Of a DNA stretch of 64,000 bases, positions 24,768 to 36,581 are shown piece by piece. The stretch is from Fomitopsis serialis (taxonomy: Eukaryota; Basidiomycota; Agaricomycetes; Polyporales; Fomitopsidaceae), in the NCBI RefSeq assembly GCF_022376445.1, contig NW_025954981.1, positions 310,001 through 374,000 on the forward strand, written 5' to 3'. The notes beneath the pieces are model-generated. The model had not been told where the DNA came from. It ran no database searches and saw only the letters and a program-made list of their open reading frames with translations. A program made the position numbers and the translations under genes. How positions within the stretch are numbered: position 1 is the stretch's first letter; every line of letters begins with the position of its first letter.

Positions 24768-27134
24768 TTTCCGTAGCCCAAACGAGTAGCAGGCCTGGTT
24801 GTTGGGAGAAGGAGAGCACTGTAGGGCTCGAGCGTTGAAAGCAGGCTAAGATTTCGAGAACAAGGCTGAGTTGAAGGTGCGATGATTGCTCGACCGAGCG
24901 CGTAGACGGTCACGTGGCAGGCGCGTTTGTGGCAAACTGTCGGCGCCCAATCAGCCAACTTCCCTCCTGCGTGAATCTTGTCCAGCCTGAGTTACCGTTA
25001 TGATCATTCACTCATCGAGTTGCTCAATGGATACTTTTTAGACCGTTGTGACACGTTGGAGAAGTGTATCCAAAAGCTGCCCTACACTAGAAGTGGATTC
25101 TGCGTTATCAAGAACGCAGTGGGGGTAAGCACCTGGTTACGTTGCCTGACATATGCTAAGTGCAGCATTCACAATCATCAACCGGTTCTGGAGCTATGAG
25201 CCTTTCCATTTCGGACTGAAGCTGTGAGTACTGCCTGGAATTATACTTGCGTTCCTGCAATGCTATGACGTTACCAGGTCGCAAAGGCTGACGCGTTGAC
25301 GGAAGACAGACGGGACGTACGGCACTCCTTCAGCTTGCGTTTTCAACTCCGAAGAAGTACTCTCTCATTGAATTGTCACACGTCGTCTTTCTCCTACCAC
25401 ACTCTAGAAATCCACCATAGCGGTATCATGAAGACCCGCGTACAGTTGTTCTGGCCAAAGGATCGCCGCTCATGGCCCCGGCTTGCTATGCATTGACGTG
25501 ACGATCTGCGCCTTTGGTCTGATGTTACGCATAACCCGGCAAGTGCAGTGGGAAGATGGTCCAGGGTGCACTCCCCACTTCAGGATAGATTATGGCGATT
25601 CTCTTCTGTCAACGATAGTCTGTGTCTTCTGCTTTTATCGCGGAGGTCTAACATCTCAGGAATCGCTTCTGCACGAGTGGACCGCGTGCTAACGGCGCAC
25701 AATTCGGCCTCATTAGCTTCAGAAGAAAAGCTAGCAGGAATATCACGAAGGCGAGGCAAGTGCAAAGGTCCTCAGGCTGTATTGCTCAGAGTCCAACTCA
25801 ATTGTAGTCGGTTTTGCCAGCGAGACAGGGGCCACCAGTGCTCATCAGTGCTCCTGTACCATGGCACGGTCAGTCGTACCCACTCTCCCCTGGCTTGGGC
25901 AGCGTCATATTACCAGTTCCATGCAATGCTCACCACTTACCTACATCTAGCCGGTCTAGTGCGTGTCGCTACCGTGACAGCGCGTCCTGTGGACCTGCGC
26001 GCCGCGCGGGCCGGTGCAAGGCGTAACACCGCTGCACCGCATTTCAATTTCGCGCCCTGCCACTCGGTAAGTACATTGCGGAGTAAGTTTGCTTCCCAGC
26101 TCACTCTCTCAAACAACTTGGGTAATGCGATAGCCCTTACGTACGTACGTTTTCGTGCCATGCGCAAGAGAATTATGACTAAAAATTGAGGACCGCGTTC
26201 TCACCCGGGTTCACACTGTTCTTGGTACCCTGAGCTGTACCGAAAGAGCATCTCTTTGGCGAGCACTTTCTACATTCAGCTACCTCAATGCCATACAGGG
26301 CAGACATACATAGGCATTACGCGGCTTCACCCATCGTGATCGCGCGGACGTCCCTGCCGCGAAATGAATGGTTCCTAATTGATCTGACTACTTCACGGCT
26401 TCATACCTTCAAAGCGTCAGCTGAACGCGGATGCGGCGGCAGGCGCGCATCTCCCGATCGGTGCAGAAACCGAGAGCACCGAACGGATCACAAGTTGCGC
26501 ACCCTACACGATTTGTATGGAGTGCTCGGATGACCGGACCGTCTGTACGAGTGCTTGTGTAGTACTAGGTGAGTACTATCGGTGATGTAGAAGAGCTCCG
26601 CGCCTGCTCGCTGACCTTGAGAGCTTCAATTAGTTGTATGACAGATCTACCTCCTAATGTAGGATTGTAGAGCAAGTCGGACGAGGTACTCATTCGCGCG
26701 AGCTTTCATACAACAGTCTGCCCCCGAGTCGACGACGTCTCGACCTGTCAAAACTCTCAGCGAAGCCGTTGCAGAACGCGGATCTTGCATCATTAACCTA
26801 TGACACACCATTGCTATACGCTCTATGACGGTTCCGTGCGATTCGAAGCGTTCATTTCCCTCGGCTGAAGACATGAAGAAGAGATCAATAGGTCGAGTGG
26901 AAGCCGGCGGGCCTCCGGGGAGTGCGAACGCGTTGATACGACGAATCTCCGCTTCTTGCTACTTCACGGTGCGCGCCACGCAAGTCATTTGCGACGAGGA
27001 GATCATGAAGAGGAGCTATGCTAGCAGAGAACAAGCCTTTTGAGCTTGCAAGACGTGCTGCGCGTACCCCGCACCGACCCCGCACTCGTGGCCGTGATCG
27101 ACGCGGGGCAACCGCCAAATGGCGCAGGACGATT

Positions 27135-27150
27135 GTGGGGGCGGGGGCGG
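27135..27150 (+). promoter_or_regulatory. Cluster of CreA/Mig1-like GC boxes
   Basis: Overlapping GTGGGG and GCGGGG words match the fungal carbon-repressor consensus SYGGRG. They lie about 200 bp before the transporter start, so glucose repression is plausible. Such words are common in G+C-rich DNA. Confidence 0.3.
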
Positions 27151-27250
27151 ACCGCCCGGGCCGGAGCGTTTCAGGCACTCTGCGTCTGACTTCCCCAGGA
27201 TCTCGATTACAATGGGCACAGGCGCCCGCTAGTGCGGTCGGGAAAAGGGT

Positions 27251-27256
27251 TATAAG
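27251..27256 (+). promoter_or_regulatory. TATA-like box of the MFS sugar transporter
   Basis: A TATAAG motif sits about 90 bp before the ATG at 27346. Confidence 0.4.
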
Positions 27257-27345
27257 CCCCGCACGGAGGCATCGACCCCAGGCCTTCCTGCAGTCCCCTC
27301 TTTGCGCACCGAGAGTCTCCCTGCAGACACTTGTGCTCCGTCAAG

Positions 27346-29433
27346 ATGAATCCAGAGAGACAGGGCGTGTTCCAAAACATCCGGGTCTACTGTGCGCGCT
27401 TTCCACCCTTTCAAACCTCAAGTTTCTGACTCACTTCGTCGATCAGGGCTCGCGTTCATTGTGTACTGGGGCATCGTCCTCTTCGGTTATGATACGTGAG
27501 TCATATTTTTAGTGTCTAGCCAAACCTTGAAATTAACGTCTGAATGTACTCTAGTGGTGTCGGAGGTGGTGTCGTCTCGCAGACCTATTTCCAGACGTAC
27601 TTCGGCCTCGTGAATAACGATGGCTCGATCAACAAGGCCAAGGCGGACGATGTCTCTTCCAATGTAGTGTCCGTTCTGCAGGCTGGTGCCTTCTTCGGTG
27701 CCTTGGGAAGTGCCCCCATCTCCTGTAGGTAAATGTACTTTGCGCGGTCAACTAGTATTGCTCACGCCAAATTTCACTAGCTGCAATTGGACGGAAATTC
27801 ACTCTCCTGATTTTCACCATTGTCTTCGCGGTTGGTGCTGTATGTGGTTCACATCCGACCTCACCTGTCAATATACTCATAGGCCTATCTCCAGATCCTC
27901 CAAACCATTGCCGGCGGGTCGCGGGGTCTCGGTTACATTTATGGCGGTCGAGTTGTTGCTGGTGTTGGCATCGGAGCCATCTCAGCCGTCGCGCCTGCCT
28001 TCGTCTCTGAGTGCTGCCCCAAGGAAGTGCGTGGCCGTATCACTGGGTTCTTCCAGATCATGGTCGCCGTTGGTGTCATGCTCTCCTACTTCATCAACCG
28101 TACGTTCGCCACCTTCCTGACCTGGAACCGGTTTGCTCATTCACACGGTCGCAGTTGGTATCAGCCTTCACATCAGTAGCGGTCCCGCGATTTGGCGCAT
28201 TCCCTTTGGCTTCCAGCTGGTTCCAGCTGGCATCATGGCCTTCGGCTTGCTTACGGTCAAGGAGTCGCCCCGTTGGCTGGCGTCCAAGGGTCGTGACGCC
28301 GAGGCTCTGAAGAACATCGCGTACCTCCGTCGCCTCAGCCCTGACCACCCGATCGTCCGCGAGGAGATGGCTGAGATTGAGGCCGCTATCCAGGAGGAGC
28401 GTGCCGCACGGAACGGTCTCGGGCTCCGCGAGGCGATTTTTGGCAAGGGCAACCTCATCCGGTTTGTCATCGCCATCGTCATCTTCATCCTTCAACAATG
28501 GAGCGGCCAGAACTCCGTCAACTACTACGCACCGCAGATCTTCGAGTCGGTGAGTTTCGACGGTCCAGCCTAAGTCATTGCTGGCGGCGCGCTGACACTA
28601 CCTCGGATATAGATCGGCTATACCGGCACTTCTGAGTCGCTGCTCGCGTCAGGAATCTACGGTATTGTCAAGGTTGTCGCGACCACCATCTTCGTGTTCT
28701 TCCTCGCGGATTCTCTCGGCCGTAAGCGATCGCTGTTCATCTCGTCGGTGGGCATGGGCGTTATGTTCTTCATTATCGGCGCCCTTCTCAAGACGCACCC
28801 ACCGAATCCTGATGCGGCAACCCCGGCTCCTTCGTCGAAGGCTATGGCCGCGATGCTCTACATTTATGTCTGCTTCTATTCGCTGGGCTGGGGCCCCTTG
28901 CCGTAAGCCCTATCACCGTCACTGGCACGGCGACCTAACAGCTGCTAATACGTGTTTGTAGTTGGGTCTACGTCGCAGATATCTTCCCAACGCGGACACG
29001 GCACTACGGTCTCGCCACGGCGTCTGCATCTCAGTGGCTTTTCAACTTTGTGCTCTCCAAGGTGACGCCGTCCATGGTCACCGCTCTGGGCTTCAAGCTC
29101 TTCCTCATGTTCGCCGCAATAAACATCGGCGGCATGGCGACATTCGCTGCGTGCGTTCTGCTAGCTCTCCAAAACGCGACGTCAGACTGACTCCTGACAT
29201 CTGTTACATAGGCTCATCCCCGAGACAAAAGGCCGGTCACTGGAGGAAATGGATATCATTTTCGGCTCCGTGCAGGCCGAAAAGCGGCAAGCCGACATCC
29301 TCAAGCAGGAGCGCGGTACGTATCCCTGTTCTGATCCCTTGTACCACGGGAAGCTCACGCCCATGCCTTGTCAGCGCTGGACCACGAGGTCAACGAGACG
29401 CATTCCGTGCGGTCCGACCTAGAGAAGTCGTGA
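27346..29433 (+). CDS. MFS sugar transporter, quinate/hexose permease type
   Basis: Plasma-membrane proton symporter of the sugar porter family, 12 TM segments. After a short cytosolic start a splice gives VYWLAFIVYWGIVLFGYDTG. This is followed by GRKFTLLIFTIVFAVGA, the loop with GSRGLGYIYGGRVVAGVGIG and the PESKGR-type signatures. VSECCPKEVRGRITGFFQ, PESPRWL-like VKESPRWLASKGR, QQWSGQNSVNYYAPQIF, ADSLGRKRSLFISS, the aromatic WGPLPWVYVADIFPTRTRHYG split over an intron, and IPETKGRSLEEMD all match. Central QQWSGQNSVNYYAP is typical of quinate/fructose-type porters; the actual substrate cannot be fixed by sequence. About eight exons, all in frame. Spliced length is near 530 residues, normal for the family. 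The start was chosen because it yields a proper N-terminal tail 90 bp after a TATA box. Confidence 0.88.
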
Positions 29434-30343
29434 GCCGGCGAGAGTCCGTTTGTGTGCGACAAGGGCGTCGCTCTGTAGTGATTCTCGGCACCCATGTCCT
29501 TGGTCTACTATTGCCAGTGTACGAGTATCGATGCCTTTGTCACGGCCCTCAGTTCATGCTCGACGACCTGTGTTGTTTGATGAGTATCTTATTAGTAGCC
29601 TATCTCCGTCCTGGAATATGTTGTATCATTAGTGAATCCATTATACACCAGCGCAAAGCCGGACTGGATGAAATTTTGGAGCAAAATGACGCGAGTGCGA
29701 GCATGATCTATCTACTGACAAACTTGTGGAAGGTAGAATTGCTTGAGATGCGCTCGCGTGCTTTGCTTCCCTGGTGTCGGACCTCGGTTGATGATCGTCT
29801 ACTCGCGCGTCTGCGCCGGTAGTAGGTGAATAAATGGAAAACACACCTCTTGCTCTTCCGAAGCTCCTCCTCTACTACTAGTACTACTTAGGTACTACTA
29901 CGACTCGCGTCAAGCGACCTTCCGAGTCCAACTGGTCTAATCCTGGCTTTGTTACCTGCAGCCTGGATCAGCGCTGTTCCTATCCTCTGACACGAAGCCG
30001 TCAAGCCGAAGCCACTGTCGGATCACGCAGGATCACGCGTGATGGGGAGGCTGAGGAGGGGGTCCATTTAGGGGAGACGCGCGCTGATAGGCTTGGTATG
30101 TGCTGCACCTCATAGTCATCCGAATTCAACTCGTTTCTCGTTTCACCAGGGACTCAATGGACTTTACTGATGACCGTGAGTGCCATGAATTTACCTTGCA
30201 CTGTCTGCTACCATCCCGAGATGCAGTAGAAACGGAGGGGAGGGAGGGAAAACGTCACCGATACCTCCCTAGGAGTCGGCTGGCCGGCGGCGTCTGAAGA
30301 TATTGAGCGCAGCTCATCACTGACAGGGATTGAAATGTTGACA
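29434..30343. other. Intergenic region after the sugar transporter
   Basis: No supported gene. A short tac/tact-rich simple repeat occurs at about 29872-29902. The right end is the promoter of the first methyltransferase. Confidence 0.45.
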
Positions 30344-30350
30344 TATATAA
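30344..30350 (+). promoter_or_regulatory. TATA box of methyltransferase 1
   Basis: TATATAA lies 58-64 bp before the ATG at 30408, at the normal spacing. Confidence 0.6.
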
Positions 30351-30407
30351 GCCTCCAGCACAGCGTTCCCTAGATAACCCGCGACTCAGTCGTCTGTCCA
30401 ACGAACG

Positions 30408-31097
30408 ATGCCACCCATCCACTCCTCGGCACGGGTTTATTCCCTTCCCTTTGTTTTGAGAACCTACGACTTCTGGGTCCTATACATCACGAATAACTGG
30501 ATCTGGCGTTGCTCAACGCGGACCGTCCTCCTGCCATTTTACCAGAAACACATCGGGGAGAGCGCGCACCTTGACGTTGGGGTCGGTACGGGGTACCTGC
30601 CTGCGAACTCGATCGAGCGGCTCGCAAAGACGAAGAACGTCACTCTACTCGATCTGAACCCGGACACGCTCGAGGCGTCCGAGGCGCGTATTCGTGGCGC
30701 GGGATACAAGGGCGTCATAGACAAGGTGAACCAGAGCGCCTTCGATCCCCTCCCCCAGTCACTTCGCGAGAAGTTTGACTCGATATCGACCTTCTACATG
30801 CTACACTGCCTCCCCGGGAGCTTCCCACTCAAAGCAAGCAGTGTGGTTGCGAACCTCGCGGCCGGGCTTACTCCTGGCGGTGTCCTATACGGCTCCACGG
30901 TGCTTGGAAAGGGCGTACAGCACAATTGGGCTGGTAGGATATTGATGCGGCTCTACAACAGAGCAGGGACGTTCTCGAACTACGATGACGGGGTGGAGGA
31001 TCTGGAGAACGCGTTGAAGGAACATTTTGAGGACGTTGAGGTGACACAGCTGGGCGTCGTGGCCTTGTTCGTGGCGAGGAGGCCGAGAAGCATCTGA
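30408..31097 (+). CDS. Class I SAM-dependent methyltransferase (tandem copy 1)
   Basis: Single-exon gene of 229 residues. It has an N-terminal WRCSTRTVLLPFYQKHIGE segment, the SAM-binding motif I HLDVGVGTGYLPANSI (about residues 52-67), an acidic ribose-binding position in VTLLDLNPDTLEA, and post-motif FDSISTFYMLHCLPGSFPLK with LTPGGVLYGSTVLGKG. This is the layout of small-molecule methyltransferases of the Methyltransf_25/11 kind. The substrate is unknown. It is about half identical by eye to the next gene downstream, so the pair arose by duplication. Being intronless among intron-rich neighbours fits a small metabolic gene. With the PKS and reductase further right it may decorate a metabolite; that link is inference. 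Confidence 0.85.
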   Translation: MPPIHSSARVYSLPFVLRTYDFWVLYITNNWIWRCSTRTVLLPFYQKHIGESAHLDVGVGTGYLPANSIERLAKTKNVTLLDLNPDTLEASEARIRGAGYKGVIDKVNQSAFDPLPQSLREKFDSISTFYMLHCLPGSFPLKASSVVANLAAGLTPGGVLYGSTVLGKGVQHNWAGRILMRLYNRAGTFSNYDDGVEDLENALKEHFEDVEVTQLGVVALFVARRPRSI

Positions 31098-31738
31098 ATA
31101 ATCTCCTTTGTGAGTCTGACGTACTGCTCAGCATTCGTATTTGGTTGATTTGCTTACATGGCATGCCAGTATATATACTATGATCGCTACGATGCAATAA
31201 CACTGCTGTTTTATCACCTTGAATGAGAGTCGATAATTAATTGGCCTGGGTTGACAGCAGTTTTGCGGCCTGCCTCCTTGCCCCTCTGTTGCTAAGACTT
31301 GACTCTTTACCCCGAAGTGCCTCACTCAGAGTATGCGCCTGGGAGCATATGATAATACAGTCACTTGCGGGGTCCGTGCAGTGCTGCAGCAGGCTTGGCA
31401 GTGGGATACACGACCAAAGTTGGCTGGCAAAATACACACGATGATGAACTCAGGCGTCGTGGTCCGTTGAGAGAACTCAGAGTGGCTTCTAGCTCGTGAG
31501 TTACCAGTCGGACCTAGGCCCCAGCGGCAGACCCTAGACAGCCCTAGACACGACCTCGTCGCCAGTGAGTTGAGGAGAGCGGCAGTCGGGACCAAGCTGG
31601 ACCAAGTCGGGACCGCGACGCGACAGTCATGTGATACCTCATCTAACCGGAGCGCGGCACACGCCGCAGGCAGCCCTGTTTGTCGCTCTGCGCCATCTCT
31701 GTTCTTACTTACCATCTTCCATCTTCACTGCAACAGCC
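31098..31738. other. Spacer between the tandem methyltransferases
   Basis: No gene or clear TATA box is seen. An in-frame ATG at 31631 would lengthen copy 2 by 36 residues, but the added residues do not match copy 1. Confidence 0.5.
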
Positions 31739-32419
31739 ATGGGTATCTTAGCATGGATGTCCACCAACTCTGCGCTGTTGCGAATCTACGACTTTTTGGC
31801 TCTAGGCGTCTTCAATTTCTGGGTATGGCGCTGCCCGACAGGCTCTATTCTCCTCCCATTCTTCAACAAACACATCGGCGAAGGCGCGCACCTAGATGTC
31901 GCCGTAGGAACAGGGTACTATCCCGCGACGTCCGTGCATCGGTTATCCAAGTGCAAGAACGTCGCCCTCCTCGATACGAACCCGAGGGCGCTGGACGTAG
32001 CCGCTGCCCGGTTGCGCGCGGCCGGATACAAGGGGGCGATCGAGAAAGTGCACCACAGCGTCTTTGAGTCGCTGCCTAACTCGCTGCGCGGAAAGTTCGA
32101 CTCCATCTCGATCTTCTACACGTTGAACCGCCTGCCAGGCTCGTTCCCGCCTAAAGCCAGCCATGTGTTCGCCGTGTTGTCCGCCGGACTCGCGCCCGAT
32201 GGCGTCTTGTACGGCGCCACGATCCTTGGGAAGACTGCAGACCATACATTGTTGAGCCGTGCTCTATTGTGGCTATACAACAGGAGGGGATGGTTCGGCA
32301 ACAAGGTGGATAGCGTGGAGAATCTCGAGAAGGCTTTGAGGGGTATGTTTGAAGAGGTCCAAGTACGGGTGGTCGGTGTCGTTGCTCTCTTTGAGGCGCG
32401 GAGGCCCATACCGCGATAG
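31739..32419 (+). CDS. Class I SAM-dependent methyltransferase (tandem copy 2)
   Basis: Intronless, 226 residues from the chosen ATG (MGILAWMSTNSALLRIYDF). That start aligns with copy 1, while the upstream ATG at 31631 does not. It shares all landmarks of copy 1: WRCPTGSILLPFFNKHIGE, motif I HLDVAVGTGYYPATSVHR, VALLDTNPRALDVAAARLR, FDSISIFYTLNRLPGSFPPK, LAPDGVLYGATILGK and the C-terminal VVGVVALFEARRP. The last acidic residue of the SAM pocket is conserved (LLDTN). Divergence from copy 1 spreads evenly across the protein, so both are likely functional and may act on different positions or substrates. Confidence 0.85.
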   Translation: MGILAWMSTNSALLRIYDFLALGVFNFWVWRCPTGSILLPFFNKHIGEGAHLDVAVGTGYYPATSVHRLSKCKNVALLDTNPRALDVAAARLRAAGYKGAIEKVHHSVFESLPNSLRGKFDSISIFYTLNRLPGSFPPKASHVFAVLSAGLAPDGVLYGATILGKTADHTLLSRALLWLYNRRGWFGNKVDSVENLEKALRGMFEEVQVRVVGVVALFEARRPIPR

Positions 32420-34200
32420 TACATTGTAGAGTCGAGTTGTGAGTCGTTCCAGCTTGCTTCGTTGTCCCACTGGTGCTCACATTGTGCGTTCAAGAACTTC
32501 GCATTGTCTGTGACGACCAGAAGAATGCTCAGAGGCACCTACTATCTTAACCTCTACTCGGCACAGCATCTAATATAGTGCCGATGTCTCGAAGATGTTC
32601 AATGGGTTTGATATACCCTGGCAGTTATACGGCGTTGCAGATCCAGAGTGTCGGCTTCATACGACGCACGAGTTTCGCAGGCGATCTTTTGGGAACGTGG
32701 TCATGAAGCATGCACCCTTACTTAATGTCGTCCGAAGACGTGGCGGCGCATCTATCCCTGTGCCGAATACAATAGATGGGTAATGTCATCATCGACCGAG
32801 GTGCTGGGTCCGACATGCAAGGTGAGCTCAACCAATGCGATGATCTCACCGTTGCGAGCGCCTGTTGTAAGCTTGAATATGTCGTAAGTTATGTCCATCA
32901 ACGACCCACTAATATCCTGATCCATTTGGCTCACGCGATGCCCGCGGCCTCAACCTTTGGCATACTTTGTTTGTATTCCTTCTTTGTGTTCTACCTCTGA
33001 CTGAGTGTCACAGGAGCTGATTACAACCATGCAGCTGCTCACGATGCATCCCTATCACAATCAGGCGATGGTTGGTCTCATACCGGCGAGTGCGAACTGA
33101 AACCTGCCTTGCAAATACTGCCGAACTCGATGGCGATCGACGATCCACTGCTTATATAACCTCTGTACCACCGGCACCCCGGGGCGATGAACGCAGGCAT
33201 ACGCACGAGACTCACTGCATTCGTGCTGCATCCCCGTCGGTGAGTCGACAGATTACTTCCTGGTCCTTTCTTCTCCGACACTCTTTGGCAGGCGATCGGC
33301 AGATGCCATCCCGCCACTGTCAATGTAGCAATCTGGTTTCCCGATCGTCTCCCTGCTTCCCTGTTTCCTTCTAGATATCCTCCTGTGTAGGTCCGATCCG
33401 CGAAGCTCCTTGGCACGACATTGACCAAGTGGGTCCCTCGATGCGATCGTTGGAGGTCCGCGATGTGCCACGCGTGCTCGTGGCTCGCTGTCACAGTTCG
33501 ATACTGCATGATGAGTCGCGCATGCGCTAGTAGGAGCACTGATCGTCATTCCGTCGATAAGTCGCTGACGGCGCGTTTGTTTCGACAACAGAAAGGGGGT
33601 GTCGGGTCTACATTGTCTGATGTTGCCTGTTCTACAGGTGGCTTCTATTTGCTCATGCGCCAAGATATCAGAAGGACTGCTCAACAATTGTGGATCATTG
33701 TCCGCAATTTAACTTGTGCCATTCTGCTCAGAACGCCGCCTTCACTGCCTTTCTCGGTCGGTCCGTTAGACGCCCTCGCAATGAGGCAGATTCGCGTTCC
33801 GGCTGGAGTGCAATAGGGAATTGTGGCGTTCCGCGGGTGCACTGTCGGTATGTGATGGTGCCACAGAGAACACTACACACTGAATAAACTGATAAGTTCG
33901 ATTGAACAGGCAGGCGACTTGCTACGTGACCTGACATGGAAGTACTTCGGGGCCCCATCTGCGATTGCTCTCGTTCGTACTATTTGCAGCCATGGTCAGG
34001 CGGATACGTATGCTCGAGCTGATAGGTCGGGGCCATGTTCGATGGATTGACTTCTGCCAACGGACACCCTTTGGGAAGTCAGATGGCTGGCAATAGGCAG
34101 CGTACCGTGGTGCAGGCTTCGGGAGTAGAGTGGATCACTACCAGCCGGGCTGGGCCTCTGAGACCTCAAGCGTGCTGGTGACGGCCGCAAGGACTCGACC
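32420..34200. other. Gene-poor stretch
   Basis: Several ORFs of 100-150 codons occur on both strands, but none has a recognisable motif or a believable splice partner. I see no repeat structure or RNA gene. Confidence 0.4.
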
Positions 34201-34207
34201 ATATAAA
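34201..34207 (+). promoter_or_regulatory. TATA box of the MFS anion transporter
   Basis: ATATAAA lies about 65 bp before the ATG at 34272. Confidence 0.55.
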
Positions 34208-34271
34208 CCGACCTTCAGCACGATTACTATCTTCTCGGATAGACCTACCTGTCTCTTCCCACCTAGTAGGG

Positions 34272-36581
34272 ATGTCTGCGATCGAGGAGAAAGTCGACGA
34301 CTTGAAGATCCAGTCGATCGAGACTTCGGTGCTGATATATGAAGGCGAACCCGAGGCACAGATCCGTCGCCGCGTGCTACGAAAGCTGGATGTACGCTTA
34401 TTGCCCGTCGCGACGGTGCTGTATCTGTTGGCATATCTGTGAGTCCGCTCGTTGTTCATCGCACAATTATTCAATGATTGGAATCGACGTGCCAGAGACC
34501 GCACAAATGTTGGTTAGTGGCGCAGATTTCTCTGTCTTATCCGATGGTTGTACCAACGCGAATGCTTTTCTATAGGGAACGCGAAGATAGCAGGAATGAC
34601 AACGGACCTAGGACTGACTGGAGTACAATTCAACCTCATCAGCGCATTGTTCTATGTGCGTCTTCAATAGCATCAGCCATCGCCAATAGTCATCTTACCT
34701 CCAAGACAGATTCCGTACTGCTCGCTCGAAGTGCCGGCGTGAGTTTTCAATCATTTTTATGCGCTGAGCGATATCCAATGACGGTCTAGCAATATGGGTC
34801 TGAAGTATTTCAGACCCTCTCGATGGAGTAAGCGCACGACCAGACATGCGCTGAAAATGCACTGACTGTAAAAGGGCATAGTTCCATTCATCATGACTTG
34901 CTGGGGCATCGTAGTAGTTTGCACGGCTTTCGTGAAGAACTTCACGGGTCTACTGGTGTATGTCCACTGAAACTCCCTTGCTCCTCGCTCATCTGTGGTA
35001 TTAGCATCCGATTGTTCCTTGGTGCCGCAGAGGTAAGCTACGAAGTGAACATGTTCGCTGGGAGAGCTGACACGTTCTGCCAGAGTGGGCTTTGGCCGGG
35101 CCTATCGTTTTGGTTGGCGCTTTGGTATCCGCGAGAAGCGCAAGCGCAGCGTCTCGCTATTTACGTTGCCGCGACTAATCTTTCTGGTGAGCGTTTCTCG
35201 AAGGACCTCTCACTCTGTATTGAATATGTGCAGGGGCGTTTGGCGCACTTCTCGCGTATGCGATAGAGAAGATGAATGGGTAAGCTCGAAGCGAGATTGG
35301 GTGAACTGGTCTGATCCATGCCGTAAGTATTGGAGGTCTGGCTGGATGGTCGTGGATTGTAAGTATCAGAAAGTCCAGCTCCCGCCGCCGTACGCACTAA
35401 CAACACTTCACTTCTGGTAAAGTTCCTTCTAGAAGGACTAGGTGGGAGCTGAGAACTCATCTTAGTATAAGCCACTCACAAGCAGACAGTAACCATCATA
35501 ATCGCGCTTAGCTCAGCACTTGTTATGCAAGACGTGCGTAGCACCTACACAGCTGGCTTCAGTGCTACTCATCACCGTCTTAGTTCCCCGAGACATCGAC
35601 CTTCCTCGCTCCGGAAGAAAAGACGTGGCTGATGGATGCCCTAAAGAAAGATACCGTGAGCTCGTCAAAGGAGCTAAAACAAAAGTTCTTGTGGCAAGCT
35701 CTCCGCGACCCTCATGCGTACCTGTTCGCTGCGATCAACTTCTTGTGCGTCTGGATTTTGCCACTGTCCGAAAACGTGTACTCAATCACATGTCAGTATC
35801 GTCGTACCGCTCGCGTCATTTGCGGTTTTCCTACCGACGATCATCGTCGGCCTGGGCTACTCGTCCGTGCACGCTCAATTGCTCTCAGTACCTCCCAATA
35901 TAATCGGCAGCCTACTCACTATCGTTGCTGGTGTGGCCTCCGACAAGGCCGGGGCCCGTGGACCGTTCATATTCATATCCGCCCTTCTCTCTCTCACGGG
36001 CTACGCTATTTTGTTTGCCACGGATATCCCCATTGTGGGATACATTGGTACTCTCATTGCTTCCTGCGGTCTCACCCCGTCCTCTCTATGTACACTCGCT
36101 TGGACAGCGGGCAACGCAGGGGGAGACGTCAAGCGGGGTGTCATGATCGCTATCATGGGGACTTTGGGTAACTCTGGAGCGTAAGTGTGTATCCCTTTGC
36201 ACGACCGTCCTTTCACTCAGGGCACCGCTTCCTAGCATTGTCTCGTCATTCATCTATCGGTCAGAAGATAGCCCTAGGTACCATCCGGGACACGCTACCA
36301 ATATTGCGTGTACGTGCATTACGTGAGTGCCTGCTGCGGTAGCAGCTACATTTACTCACCTGCTCCATCGGGTGCAGTGCGACCCTGAGCATCATAGGAA
36401 TGCTAGAGTATGCTCGACTCAATAAAAAGAAGCGACAGCGGTGCGAGAAGGAAGGCATAGGCCTGGACAGAGCCGACGAGTTTAGTGAACTAGGAGATGG
36501 CTCGCCGCTCTACAGGTACGTGCCCCAGATCTGCGTGGCGCGCAGCAGGACTGAGAAGATATGCACAGGTATACACTCTGA
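34272..36581 (+). CDS. MFS transporter, anion:cation symporter family (Dal5/Tna1-like)
   Basis: Plasma-membrane importer of small organic anions such as allantoate or nicotinate-like compounds (family knowledge; substrate open). The N-terminal RRVLRKLDVRLLPVATVLYLLAYL is the classic first TM of the family. The adjoining DRTNVG comes from a 17-nt microexon (34496-34512), and the next exon gives NAKIAGMTTDLGLTG. Then follow IPYCSLEVPANMGLKYFRPS, IPFIMTCWGIVV, IRLFLGAAE, GLWPGLSFWLALWYPRE, GLAGWSWIFLLEG, and LAPEEKTWLMDALKKD. The C-terminal half holds ADKxG-like ASDKAGARGPF and WTAGNAGGDVKRGVMIAIM. A last tiny exon (36569-36581) after a gtacgt intron gives the ending LYRYTL followed by a stop, typical of the family. 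More than ten introns, all in frame, so the gene appears intact. Confidence 0.85.

Larger units (their letters stand above)
24768..27345. other. Gene-poor stretch upstream of the sugar transporter
   Basis: ORFs up to about 210 codons exist (for example 25548-26189 +) but show no domain, no conserved motif and atypical composition. I treat them as chance. The last 300 bp are G+C-rich promoter sequence of the transporter. Confidence 0.45.

Noticed and set aside
25548..26189. Plus-strand ORF of 213 codons in the 24.8-27.3 kb gap
   Set aside because: No domain, no splice partners and atypical composition; probably chance.
27018..27512. Plus-strand ORF of 164 codons upstream of the sugar transporter
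   Set aside because: It overlaps the transporter promoter and first intron in another frame, is Arg/Pro/Ser-rich, and shows no domain.
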